DNA from: JBBKWH01 sp037968855
GTDB taxonomy: Bacteria; Pseudomonadota; Gammaproteobacteria; Pseudomonadales; Moraxellaceae
DNA length: 58,518 nucleotides
Assembly (NCBI GenBank): GCA_037968855.1
Contig: JBBKWH010000047.1
Location: 1 to 58,518, forward strand
Direction of reading: 5' to 3'
Shown here: piece by piece, positions 33,288-41,822 of the stretch
How the letters are laid out: each line of letters starts with the position of its first letter
How positions within the stretch are numbered: the stretch's first letter is position 1
The notes under the pieces: generated by a model
Databases searched by the model: none
The model's input: only the letters and a program-made list of their open reading frames with translations
Told to the model about the DNA's origin: nothing
Made by a program: the position numbers and the translations under genes

Positions 33288-34073
33288 TTAGGCAAATGCT
33301 TGAGCAATTTGAATAAATGAAGCAGCGTCCAATGCCGCACCGCCAACCAGTGCCCCATCAATGTCGGGACATGCTGCCAGCGAGGCCGCATTATCCGGTT
33401 TTACACTGCCGCCGTAAAGTACAGCGGTCTGGCCTAAGCATGGATCATGCGTGAGCAGACACTGGCGAATTGCAGCATGCATGGCTTGAGCATCTTGAGG
33501 ACTGGCGGTACGGCCTGTGCCTATGGCCCAGACTGGCTCATACGCCACCATAACCCAGCGCTGCCAATCTGCCACTGCAACGTGTTTAAGCTGTGATTGA
33601 ATTTGCGCCAAGACTACTGCCTCGGCCTGCCCTGCTTCTCGCTCAGACAATTGTTCACCAACACACAAAATAACCTGTAGCCCAGATCGAATCGCGGCTT
33701 GAAGTTTTTGGCCAATCACTTGATCGGTTTCAGCATGGCCACTACGACGCTCAGAATGCCCGACCAACACCACGCCCACACCCGCTGCATGCAGTTGTGT
33801 TGCGGAGACATCACCGGTATGTGCCCCTGTATCGACAGCCACAGCAACGTCCTGCGCCACGATACAGATATTGCTGTCACCAGTAGCTTCACGCACTTGG
33901 CTTAGATGCAGTAGGCTGGGTGCAATCGCCAGTTGCACCTGTACGGGCACAGATGCCATGCTATTCACCAACGCAGCAGTCAACGTCAGTGCATCAGACA
34001 CCGAGGCTGGATGCATCTTCCAATTCCCAACGATCCATGGGCGAGGGGATGTATTTTTAGTCATGAACGACAT
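33288..34073 (-). CDS. tpiA: Triosephosphate isomerase
   Basis: A glycolytic TIM barrel that interconverts dihydroxyacetone phosphate and glyceraldehyde 3-phosphate. 261 residues. The substrate lysine is in VGNWKMH, the catalytic histidine in VGHSERR, the catalytic glutamate in AYEPVWAIGTG, and the phosphate loop is YGGSVKPDNA. First gene of the tpiA-secG-tRNA transcript. Its promoter region is shared with the divergent DUF4124 gene. Confidence 0.97.
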   Translation of the reverse strand: MSFMTKNTSPRPWIVGNWKMHPASVSDALTLTAALVNSMASVPVQVQLAIAPSLLHLSQVREATGDSNICIVAQDVAVAVDTGAHTGDVSATQLHAAGVGVVLVGHSERRSGHAETDQVIGQKLQAAIRSGLQVILCVGEQLSEREAGQAEAVVLAQIQSQLKHVAVADWQRWVMVAYEPVWAIGTGRTASPQDAQAMHAAIRQCLLTHDPCLGQTAVLYGGSVKPDNAASLAACPDIDGALVGGAALDAASFIQIAQAFA

Positions 34074-34130
34074 ACTTTTTCCAGATCAACTGCGCACATT
34101 CTAACCCAAACCATTCACATGTTTATGACT

Positions 34131-34559
34131 ATGAAAAAAACACCTTACTATACAGCGGTATTGCTTCTGAGCTGTTGCCTGCCACTCTGGGCCTCAGATC
34201 GCTTGGTACACCAATGGACTGACTCAAACGGACAGATCCACTATGGTGATGCACGCGCTGCCTTTGGCAAAAATAATGCACAGCCGGTCAAAATCACCCA
34301 ACCCATCAGCACCGTGCATAACGATCATCCCATTCGGGCCCAGCCTACTCAAAAGGAGCGCCAGAGCACCGCTACGCAACGTCGCCGATCAACCAAAGCA
34401 CGTAGCACCACGCAAAATCAAAAGTGGTCAACCGATCAATGTGAAGCACTCAGAATGAAGATTGACCAAAACCGCCAGATCCGCCCTCAACGTCGTTTAT
34501 GGGAGAATGACTACGATCAATACTGTATTCATGGACACTATTATGGCAATTCCAAGTGA
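34131..34559 (+). CDS. DUF4124 domain periplasmic protein
   Basis: 142 residues with a signal peptide (KKTPYYTAVLLLSCCLPLWA). The DUF4124 motif follows: LVHQWTDSNGQIHYGDARAAFG, a short beta segment common in proteobacterial envelope proteins. The rest is basic and threonine/glutamine/arginine-rich, with two late cysteines (DQCEALR, DQYCIHG) that may pair. Start codons two and four codons upstream are also possible. Function unknown. It overlaps the next gene by 17 bases. Confidence 0.75.
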   Translation: MKKTPYYTAVLLLSCCLPLWASDRLVHQWTDSNGQIHYGDARAAFGKNNAQPVKITQPISTVHNDHPIRAQPTQKERQSTATQRRRSTKARSTTQNQKWSTDQCEALRMKIDQNRQIRPQRRLWENDYDQYCIHGHYYGNSK

Positions 34560-34839
34560 TATTTTGCTGCCAGCAGCCCATCTCGCGTTAGGCCAATATC
34601 GTCACTATAAAGGTCAACGCTATGAGGTTTTACATGCAGCGCAGCATAGCGAGACAAACGAAATCTTGGTGATCTATCGCTGCCTATATGGAGACTTTTC
34701 TATTTGGGCAAGACCGCTTGAGATGTTTATTGAACCGATCAGATGGCCAGATGGCCAAATGAGACCTCGTTTTTGTATCGTGACTGATCATTCTGTAAAT
34801 GAGTCAGATGATTGTACCGATGAGACGGCTAGGTTATAG
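34543..34839 (+). CDS. DUF1653 domain protein
   Basis: 98 residues. The DUF1653 domain is complete: GQYRHYKGQRYEVLHAAQHSETNEILVIYRCLYGDFSIWARPLEMFIEPI. It is a small beta domain of unknown function, found alone or attached to other enzymes. I chose ATG 34543; ATG 34531 is four codons earlier. It overlaps the DUF4124 gene and precedes pilB by 52 bases. An acidic tail follows the domain. Confidence 0.85.
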   Translation: MAIPSDILLPAAHLALGQYRHYKGQRYEVLHAAQHSETNEILVIYRCLYGDFSIWARPLEMFIEPIRWPDGQMRPRFCIVTDHSVNESDDCTDETARL

Positions 34840-34891
34840 TCGATCAGGCTCACGGATGTGAGGCATCTAAAAATGGATTCATGGAGGCTTC

Positions 34892-36601
34892 ATGTCTGGA
34901 CAGGTGGCATCGTTTGGTGGGTTAGCACGCCGGCTAGTCAATGAGGGTTTGGTCTCTGCAGAGGTCATGCAAAAAGCCCTTGCCGAATCACAACGCGAAA
35001 AACTAGCGCTGGTAAACTATCTCGTTTCCCGCAAACTTGCCAATGCTGCTCAAATTGCATGGCTGATTGCCCGCGAATTTGGCGATCCCATTCTTGATCT
35101 AGACTCGCTCGACCAAGAGCAAATCCCCAAGGACATCGTCGACGAAAAAATTATTCGTCAGTATGGTGCCTTACCTATTTTCAAACGTGGCAATCGCTTA
35201 TTTATTGCTATGAGCGATCCGACGCGCGTTGATGCCATTGATGCCATCCGTTTTGGCAGCAAACTCTCCATCGAAACGATTGTGGTCGAAGATGACAAAC
35301 TGAATCGTCTGATTGATCGTACCTTTGATAGTGGCGGTGGTGATTTTTCTGGGTTTGGCGACGACCTTGATGATATTGATGTTGCCACCGAAAAAACCGG
35401 TGATGCGGACGGTAATGACGGCAATAGCAGTATTGATGAAGCCCCTATTGTTAAATTCGTCAACAAGCTTCTCGTTGATGCCATCCGAATGGGTGCTTCC
35501 GATTTACACTTTGAGCCTTACGAAAAATCCTACCGTGTCCGCTATCGGGTCGACGGTGTCATGCGTGAAGCCGCTCGTCCGCCAGTTCAATTGGCTACCA
35601 AACTCGCAGCGCGTCTTAAAGTCATGTCGCAAATGGATATCTCTGAGCGTCGCGCCCCACAAGATGGGCGGATTAAACTCAAACTATCCAAAACCAAAGC
35701 CATTGATTTTCGGGTCAGCTCCTTGCCAACGCTATTTGGTGAAAAGCTGGTGTTGCGTATTTTGGATCCCTCCAGCGCCATGCTAGGGATTGATGCGCTG
35801 GGGTATTCTGCTGCACAAAAACAATTGTTTATGGATGCTTTAGATAAACCTCAAGGTATGCTCTTGATCACTGGCCCCACTGGTTCGGGCAAAACCGTTT
35901 CGCTCTACACGGGCCTCAACATCCTAAACACGGTTGAAAACAATATTTCGACCGCTGAAGATCCCGTTGAGATTAACTTAGAAGGGATTAACCAGTGTAA
36001 CGTCAACCCCAAAGTCGGCTTAACCTTTAGCTCTGCACTCAAAGCCTTTTTGCGTCAAGATCCAGACATCATTATGGTTGGTGAGATTCGAGACCTTGAA
36101 ACGGCAGAGATCGCAGTAAAAGCCGCACAAACTGGCCACATGGTCATGTCTACCCTACACACCAATAGCGCACCCGAAACATTGACACGTTTGCGCAATA
36201 TGGGTGTACCCTCATTTAACATTGCGACATCTGTTAACTTGGTGATTGCACAACGTCTGGCACGTCGTCTCTGCCCTAGTTGTAAAAAGCAAAATGACGT
36301 ACCGCAGCAAAGCTTAAAAGAAATGGGCTTTACTGACGATGACCTGAGTACTGGATTTACTGTCTATCAGCCTGTGGGTTGTAGCGAGTGTCGAGACGGC
36401 TATAAAGGCCGTGTCGGTATCTATGAGGTGATGAAAGTGACACCAGAGATCGCACGTATTATTATGGAGGACGGCAATGCTATCCAAATTGCAGATGCAT
36501 CGGCTCGGGCAGGCTTTGACAACCTTCGACGCTCAGGTCTAAAAAAAGTAATGGACGGCATGACAAGCCTGCAAGAAATCAACCGGGTCACTAGCGAATA
36601 A
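34892..36601 (+). CDS. pilB: Type IV pilus assembly ATPase PilB
   Basis: A cytosolic hexameric ATPase that drives pilus extension, 569 residues. There is an N-terminal MshEN-type domain (about 1-145), an acidic linker, then the ATPase core: Walker A GPTGSGKT (about residue 332), aspartate box, Walker B (IIMVGEIRDLETAEIA) and histidine box. A tetracysteine zinc site is late in the protein (CPSCKKQ and CSECRDGYKGR). GGAGG precedes the ATG. First gene of pilB-pilC-pilD-coaE. Confidence 0.97.
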   Translation: MSGQVASFGGLARRLVNEGLVSAEVMQKALAESQREKLALVNYLVSRKLANAAQIAWLIAREFGDPILDLDSLDQEQIPKDIVDEKIIRQYGALPIFKRGNRLFIAMSDPTRVDAIDAIRFGSKLSIETIVVEDDKLNRLIDRTFDSGGGDFSGFGDDLDDIDVATEKTGDADGNDGNSSIDEAPIVKFVNKLLVDAIRMGASDLHFEPYEKSYRVRYRVDGVMREAARPPVQLATKLAARLKVMSQMDISERRAPQDGRIKLKLSKTKAIDFRVSSLPTLFGEKLVLRILDPSSAMLGIDALGYSAAQKQLFMDALDKPQGMLLITGPTGSGKTVSLYTGLNILNTVENNISTAEDPVEINLEGINQCNVNPKVGLTFSSALKAFLRQDPDIIMVGEIRDLETAEIAVKAAQTGHMVMSTLHTNSAPETLTRLRNMGVPSFNIATSVNLVIAQRLARRLCPSCKKQNDVPQQSLKEMGFTDDDLSTGFTVYQPVGCSECRDGYKGRVGIYEVMKVTPEIARIIMEDGNAIQIADASARAGFDNLRRSGLKKVMDGMTSLQEINRVTSE

Positions 36602-36616
36602 CCATAGAGAATCGAC

Positions 36617-37843
36617 ATGGCTGCAAAAAAAGGCGAACTGCTGCCCAATTTCGTATACGAAGGCACCAATCGGCGCGGACAAAAAATTAAAGGCGAAATG
36701 CCCGGTAAAAACCTTGCACTGGCAAAAGCCCAGCTGCGCAAGCAAGGCATTAATGTTATTAGTATTCGTAAAAAATCTAAAAACTTACTAGAGGGCCTCT
36801 CAAAAAGGAAAGTCTCCGCACTGGATATTGCAATTTTTGCTCGCCAACTTGCGACCATGATGAAAGCTGGGGTTCCTTTGGTTCAATCCTTTGAAATCGT
36901 TGCTGAAGGCTTAGATAATCCCTCCATGCGTGAGGTCGTCCTAGGGATCAAAGGTGAGGTAGAAAGTGGCAGTAGCTTTGCTGGTGCATTGAAAAAATAC
37001 CCGCAACACTTTGATGATCTATTTTGCTCTTTGGTCGCCTCTGGTGAGCAATCTGGTGCACTTGAAACCATGCTTGATCGTGTTGCCATCTATAAAGAAA
37101 AAAGCGAACTACTGAAACAAAAAATCAAAAAAGCAATGAAATATCCAGCAACCGTGATTGTGGTGGCCGTGATTGTGACTATTATTTTGATGCTTAAAGT
37201 GGTACCCGTCTTTGAAGATCTATTTAGTTCTTTTGGCGCCGACTTGCCAGCTTTTACTAAAATGGTCGTTAACATGTCCAAATGGATGCAGGCATATTGG
37301 TGGGTACTTATTTTAGGGATTGGTATAACCATTGGTGCGTTTATCGAAGCCAAAAAACGCAGTGAAGCTTTTCGCGATTTACTAGATCGAGCTGCACTTA
37401 AAGCGCCTATTTTTGGTGACTTGGTCTATAAGGCTATTATTGCTCGTTATAGTCGCACATTGGCCACAACATTTGCTGCTGGTGTGCCGTTGATTGAAGC
37501 ACTGGAATCAACAGCAGGCGCCACTAATAACGTCGTGTACCGTAAAGCCGTGATGCAAATTCGCGATGATGTATCGACCGGTCAACAACTCCAGTTTGCC
37601 ATGCGGACCACCAATGTTTTTCCATCTATGGCCATTCAAATGGTTGCGATTGGTGAAGAATCTGGTGCGCTTGATTCGATGCTAGAAAAAGTTGCCACAC
37701 ACTTTGAAAACGAAGTCGATAACGCAGTTGATGGTTTGACCTCAATGATGGAGCCTTTGATCATGGCAATCTTGGGTGTTTTGGTTGGTGGCTTGGTCGT
37801 TGCGATGTATTTGCCAATTTTCCAGATGGGTTCCGTCATTTAA
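36617..37843 (+). CDS. pilC: Type IV pilus inner-membrane platform protein PilC
   Basis: A polytopic platform protein for pilus assembly, 408 residues, with the two T2SSF domains (about 75-200 and 280-400), each with a preceding cytosolic helical bundle. Membrane segments are at about 175-198, 225-250 and 380-405. The family sequence FARQLATMMKAGVPLVQSFEI is intact. It starts 15 bases after pilB and its TAATG joins the pilD start. Confidence 0.97.
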   Translation: MAAKKGELLPNFVYEGTNRRGQKIKGEMPGKNLALAKAQLRKQGINVISIRKKSKNLLEGLSKRKVSALDIAIFARQLATMMKAGVPLVQSFEIVAEGLDNPSMREVVLGIKGEVESGSSFAGALKKYPQHFDDLFCSLVASGEQSGALETMLDRVAIYKEKSELLKQKIKKAMKYPATVIVVAVIVTIILMLKVVPVFEDLFSSFGADLPAFTKMVVNMSKWMQAYWWVLILGIGITIGAFIEAKKRSEAFRDLLDRAALKAPIFGDLVYKAIIARYSRTLATTFAAGVPLIEALESTAGATNNVVYRKAVMQIRDDVSTGQQLQFAMRTTNVFPSMAIQMVAIGEESGALDSMLEKVATHFENEVDNAVDGLTSMMEPLIMAILGVLVGGLVVAMYLPIFQMGSVI

Positions 37844-38715
37844 TGCACGATCTGATCAATGCACTGATTGTTACACCTTGGTTAGCGTATGGTGTGATCG
37901 CTATACTTGGGTTATGTGTGGGCAGTTTTTTAAATGTTGTGATTTACCGTATGCCGCTGATGATGCAGCGGCAATGGACCCAAGACTGTCAGCTATATTT
38001 ACATCCTGATCAACCTCTGGCTGAGCCTCAGCCATTGACCCTGAGCCAACCAGCATCGCGCTGTCCATCATGTGGTCATGTGATTCGCTGGTATGAAAAT
38101 ATTCCGCTGATCAGTTGGTTAGCGCTTCGGGGTCGTTGTAGTGCTTGCAATACATCGATTGGTATCCGCTATCCACTGGTAGAAATTGGCACCATGCTGG
38201 CCTCTATTGCAGTATTTAGTGTGTTTGGTCCAACATTAACCATGCTGGCTGCGCTCGGATTAACGTGGTGTCTGATTGCATTGACAGGCATTGATTTTGA
38301 TACTCAATTATTACCAGATCGCATCACGCTACCGCTTGCAGGGGCAGGCTTGTTTGCCAATAGCATGGGCTTGTTTGTCTCGCCTATCCAGTCGATTTTA
38401 GGCTATGTGATGGGGTTTTTAATCCTGTGGATCGTCTACATCATCTTTAAGCTAATCACCGGCAAAGAAGGGATGGGCTACGGCGACTTTAAATTACTTG
38501 CGGCACTAGGTGCTTGGCTTGGCCCGCTGATGCTGCCATTGATTATCTTACTGTCATCTGTGGTCGGCGCCATTATTGGTATCATCTTGCTGCGTATTCG
38601 TAAAGAAAATCAGCCTTTTGCCTTTGGTCCTTATATTGCGATTGCGGGATTTATTGCCTTGCTATGGGGCACGCAATTGGTCAACGGCTATTTGACCTTT
38701 GCTCGTCTGTCATGA
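37843..38715 (+). CDS. pilD: Type IV prepilin peptidase/N-methyltransferase PilD
   Basis: An inner-membrane aspartyl protease that cleaves and methylates type IV prepilins and type II pseudopilins. 290 residues. It has the zinc-binding cysteines C74, C77, C99 and C102 (CPSC...CSAC), the first catalytic aspartate in GIDFDTQLLPD, and the second in GMGYGDFKLLAALG. About eight helices. Its stop overlaps the coaE start (ATGA). Confidence 0.97.
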   Translation: MHDLINALIVTPWLAYGVIAILGLCVGSFLNVVIYRMPLMMQRQWTQDCQLYLHPDQPLAEPQPLTLSQPASRCPSCGHVIRWYENIPLISWLALRGRCSACNTSIGIRYPLVEIGTMLASIAVFSVFGPTLTMLAALGLTWCLIALTGIDFDTQLLPDRITLPLAGAGLFANSMGLFVSPIQSILGYVMGFLILWIVYIIFKLITGKEGMGYGDFKLLAALGAWLGPLMLPLIILLSSVVGAIIGIILLRIRKENQPFAFGPYIAIAGFIALLWGTQLVNGYLTFARLS

Positions 38716-39317
38716 GTAAACACATGATCATTGGCTTAACAGGTGGCATTGGTAGTGGTAAAACGGCTGCCAGCGACTGGTTTGCCATGCAAGGGATTAG
38801 TATTGTTGATGCCGACATTGTCGCCCGTGAGGTTGTTGAACCCAACCAGCCTGCGCTGGCAGAGATTGAAGCCTATTTTGGCGCTGAGATGATTTTGCCA
38901 GATGGTTGGCTGAATAGGCCTGCTTTACGTCAACGTGTGTTTAGCGACCCAATCGCACGTCATGCCTTAGAATCAATCACCCATCCTCGCATTCGTAGCC
39001 ATATGGTGTCGCAGCTTGAGCAAGCGCAATCGCCTTATGTGATCTTGGTCTCTCCATTACTGCTTGAAAGCAACCAGCACGAATTGGTTGATCGTATTTT
39101 ATTAATCGATGCCGATGAGCAAACTCAACGACAACGCGCAGGAGCACGAGATGGTCAATCTCCAGAAGCGATTCAACGTATTATTGCAGCACAGATGCCC
39201 CGATCAGAACGAGTCAAACGCGCGCATGATATTGCAACCAACCATGGCGATTTAGCCGACTTATATGCGCAGCTTGAACCATTACATCAACGCTACCTGC
39301 ACATGAGCACCCCTTAG
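38712..39317 (+). CDS. coaE: Dephospho-CoA kinase
   Basis: Carries out the last step of coenzyme A synthesis. 201 residues from the ATG overlapping the pilD stop. The P-loop is GLTGGIGSGKT, and the CoA-binding region includes DADIVAREVVEP. The usual zinc-ribbon partner yacG is absent after it; an EamA gene converges instead. Confidence 0.96.
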   Translation: MSKHMIIGLTGGIGSGKTAASDWFAMQGISIVDADIVAREVVEPNQPALAEIEAYFGAEMILPDGWLNRPALRQRVFSDPIARHALESITHPRIRSHMVSQLEQAQSPYVILVSPLLLESNQHELVDRILLIDADEQTQRQRAGARDGQSPEAIQRIIAAQMPRSERVKRAHDIATNHGDLADLYAQLEPLHQRYLHMSTP

Positions 39318-39331
39318 CCACATTGCGTGGC

Positions 39332-40330
39332 TTAAGTTGCTGAGGCTTTTTGCTTAAAAAACCGCCATGGCTGAATCGCGCCAATCATCATACCGGCAAT
39401 ACCCACTAAAATCGGCGCTGTGAGTGGCTCATCCAGCACTGACACCGCAGCAACAGCTGCCAACAATGGCGCCATGGCCAAGACGCTACCCGTGCGAAAA
39501 GCCCCTAAATGGCGAATAGCGGCCACATAGGTCAGCATCGCAATAATTACCACCATCACACCCTGAAATAGCCCTTGTGTCACCAGTTGTCCCAACGACG
39601 CCTGTGCAATACCTTTGGGTAAAAAGAACCAATAAATCGGCAAGTAAACCAAGGCCGAGTTAATCGCAACAGCACTCATCAAATCCCAAGGTGACATTGG
39701 CCAACGACGCAACAACCCTGTATAGATGCCCCAACAGGACGCAGCAGCAATAAAAAATACATCACCCAAGGCCAAATGAAAACTGCCTTGCTGCTCCATC
39801 AAGACGGCCATACCAAATAACCCCAACGCGATAGCACTTAAACTAATCCAAATATCACGATCAGGCCGTTCGCCCATCAATGCCCATGCACCCAAAGCAG
39901 TGACTAATGGTAAAAAACCATTGAGCCAAATCGCCGCATGCGCAGCAGGGGCATGCGCAAAACCCAAATAAGCCAAACAGGCATAGCCCATCCCACCAAA
40001 GACCGCCAATATCATTGGCTTTAAGCGTAAATAGCTGGTGATACGGCCTCTAAACAGAGCGATTGGAATTAGAATCACGCCAGCAACCACAAATCGTAGC
40101 GCGCCAATATCCCATGCGGTCAGGGCGGAATGCCCTGCCCCCATACGAGAAAGCAAGGTAAAACCAGACCAAATCAGCAAGGTAATACCCATCATCAGCC
40201 AACCAAAACGCAGGTTCGGCTGAAAAGGCGTTTGCACGATCTGCGGCGGTAATACTGGCTCAACACTGACAGCACCATCATTGTCACAACGGTTCTGCTG
40301 ATGACGATTGTGAGTGAAACGCTCGTCCAT
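39332..40330 (-). CDS. EamA (drug/metabolite superfamily) transporter
   Basis: 332 residues with a long polar N-terminus (about 40 residues) and ten membrane helices in two EamA repeats (GWLMMGITLLIWSGFTLLSRMGAG and LALGDVFFIAAASCWGIYTGLLRRW). The substrate is unknown. It follows rlmB by 3 bases and is probably translationally coupled to it. It is not a close copy of the EamA gene at 10439. Confidence 0.88.
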   Translation of the reverse strand: MDERFTHNRHQQNRCDNDGAVSVEPVLPPQIVQTPFQPNLRFGWLMMGITLLIWSGFTLLSRMGAGHSALTAWDIGALRFVVAGVILIPIALFRGRITSYLRLKPMILAVFGGMGYACLAYLGFAHAPAAHAAIWLNGFLPLVTALGAWALMGERPDRDIWISLSAIALGLFGMAVLMEQQGSFHLALGDVFFIAAASCWGIYTGLLRRWPMSPWDLMSAVAINSALVYLPIYWFFLPKGIAQASLGQLVTQGLFQGVMVVIIAMLTYVAAIRHLGAFRTGSVLAMAPLLAAVAAVSVLDEPLTAPILVGIAGMMIGAIQPWRFFKQKASAT

Positions 40331-40333
40331 GAC

Positions 40334-41080
40334 TTAGACCAATGTCCGTTGACGGGTCGCCTCATAAATCGCCATGCCAGCCGCCACACTGACATTCAGG
40401 CTTTGCAGTTGGCCTGACATGGGGATATAGGCCAATTGATCACAGCTTTCACGGGTTAAACGGCGTAAACCCACATCTTCGGCACCCATAACAATGGCCA
40501 TTGCACCTGTAAGATTGCAGGCATGCAGCGGCTGTGCGGTCTCATCAAGCAATGTGCCAATAATAAACACCCCTTGCGCTTTGATTTGGGTCAGCGTACG
40601 AGCCAAATTAGTCACTTGGACAAACTTCACCACCTCTGCACCGCCAGCAGCCACTTTACGCGCCGTTGGGGTTAAGCCAGCAGCACGATCACGCGGAGCA
40701 ACCACCGCATGCACGCCCATTGCAGCAGCAGTACGAATACATGCACCCAAATTATGAGGATCGGTGACATTATCCAAAATCAATAACAACACATTGGGCG
40801 TGCTGTCGATCAACTGCTGTAAGTCAGCTTCATCATAGACAGTGGCTGGACGTACAGCCGCCACAATGCCTTGGTGTTGCGGGCTATCGGCCATCTTTGC
40901 CAATGTTGCACGTGCGGCCTTTTGAATCGAAATACCGAGCGGCTCGGCTTGGCGAACCAGCTTGGCAATCCGCTCGTCTTCACGGCCCTGCAAAATGAAT
41001 AAACCGAGCACTTGCTCTGGTTGACTGGCTAATAAAGCCTCAACAGCGTGTAGACCATAATGATATTCAGGCTTGGCCAT
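40334..41080 (-). CDS. rlmB: 23S rRNA 2'-O-methyltransferase RlmB (SpoU family)
   Basis: Methylates G2251 of 23S rRNA. 248 residues from MAKPEYHYG behind GGAAG. An N-terminal substrate-binding domain (about 1-75) is followed by the SPOUT knot with the three motifs: LILDNVTDPHNLGACIRTA, IVMGAEDVGLRR and IPMSGQLQSLNVSVAAGMAIYE. In E. coli rlmB follows rnr; here they are far apart. Confidence 0.95.
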   Translation of the reverse strand: MAKPEYHYGLHAVEALLASQPEQVLGLFILQGREDERIAKLVRQAEPLGISIQKAARATLAKMADSPQHQGIVAAVRPATVYDEADLQQLIDSTPNVLLLILDNVTDPHNLGACIRTAAAMGVHAVVAPRDRAAGLTPTARKVAAGGAEVVKFVQVTNLARTLTQIKAQGVFIIGTLLDETAQPLHACNLTGAMAIVMGAEDVGLRRLTRESCDQLAYIPMSGQLQSLNVSVAAGMAIYEATRQRTLV

Positions 41081-41168
41081 GGACGCGCTTCCAACAAAAA
41101 AGGGAATGAAGGTGGCCATTCTAGCCAATCCCCCTAGCAAAGCGTGAACGGCTTGTCACGATTGCAAC

Positions 41169-41200
41169 AAAAAACCCAGCGTATCGGCTGAGTTTTTTGA
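41169..41200. terminator. Weak hairpin between rlmB start and ppnP end
   Basis: AAAAAACCCAGC - GTATCG - GCTGAGTTTTTT forms a stem with one C-A mismatch and A/T runs. On the minus strand it would end the ppnP transcript, about 110 bases after its stop. Confidence 0.5.
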
Positions 41201-41309
41201 TGTTTTGCACCCATTAAAGGTCTAGATCCTCAAACGGATAAGGCTTAGTGAGTAGACAGCTTATATTGTGCTATCGCTCACATCACCCAACACGTGACCA
41301 ATCGATGCA

Positions 41310-41636
41310 TTAGCCTTCAAAATGACAAATATAATCGACTGGATTGGTCACTTCGACCTTAAAGGTTGCTTGGCCAGCCACAAAAAAGAACTGACCTGCA
41401 CGAAATAACTCGGCTTCGGTAGAACCAGGCAACTGCACACGGCATTCGCCAGAGACTATTTCCATACGCTCAGGAACACTGGTCACAAACGTAATCGTAC
41501 CGGGCATGATCACGCCCAACGTTTTGCGCGTGCCATCATCAAACTGAATCGTGTGACTAATGCACAATGACTCGCCTTCTTGATAGATATTGGCTTTTTT
41601 GAGAACGGTAACCTGATCAAACTGCGACTGGCTCAT
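41310..41636 (-). CDS. ppnP: Pyrimidine/purine nucleoside phosphorylase PpnP
   Basis: A small cupin-fold nucleoside phosphorylase (DUF1255, YaiE), 108 residues, cytosolic. Family motifs are GTRKTLGVIMPGTITFVTSVPERMEIVSG and AGQFFFVAGQATFKVEV. AGGAG is 6 bases before the ATG. It cleaves several nucleosides with phosphate. Divergent from recN. Confidence 0.93.
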   Translation of the reverse strand: MSQSQFDQVTVLKKANIYQEGESLCISHTIQFDDGTRKTLGVIMPGTITFVTSVPERMEIVSGECRVQLPGSTEAELFRAGQFFFVAGQATFKVEVTNPVDYICHFEG

Positions 41637-41822
41637 AATGTGCTCCTAAATGATCATCGCATTCTAGCCGAGCCTGTGGCTGCGAACCACCCTTAGCCGT
41701 CCTTGATTCGAGGTATCGTCGAACATTGTCGCAGTGGTGCGTCAGCCCATGTCCACGGCGCGCTGTGCTGGTGTAACATGCGGCAGAACTTTGCCGATCG
41801 ACTTGAATGTAGGCCGCTTGCC

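Noticed and set aside
41640..41822. LexA-type SOS box before recN
   Set aside because: No CTGT-N8-ACAG pattern is present, in keeping with Moraxellaceae.
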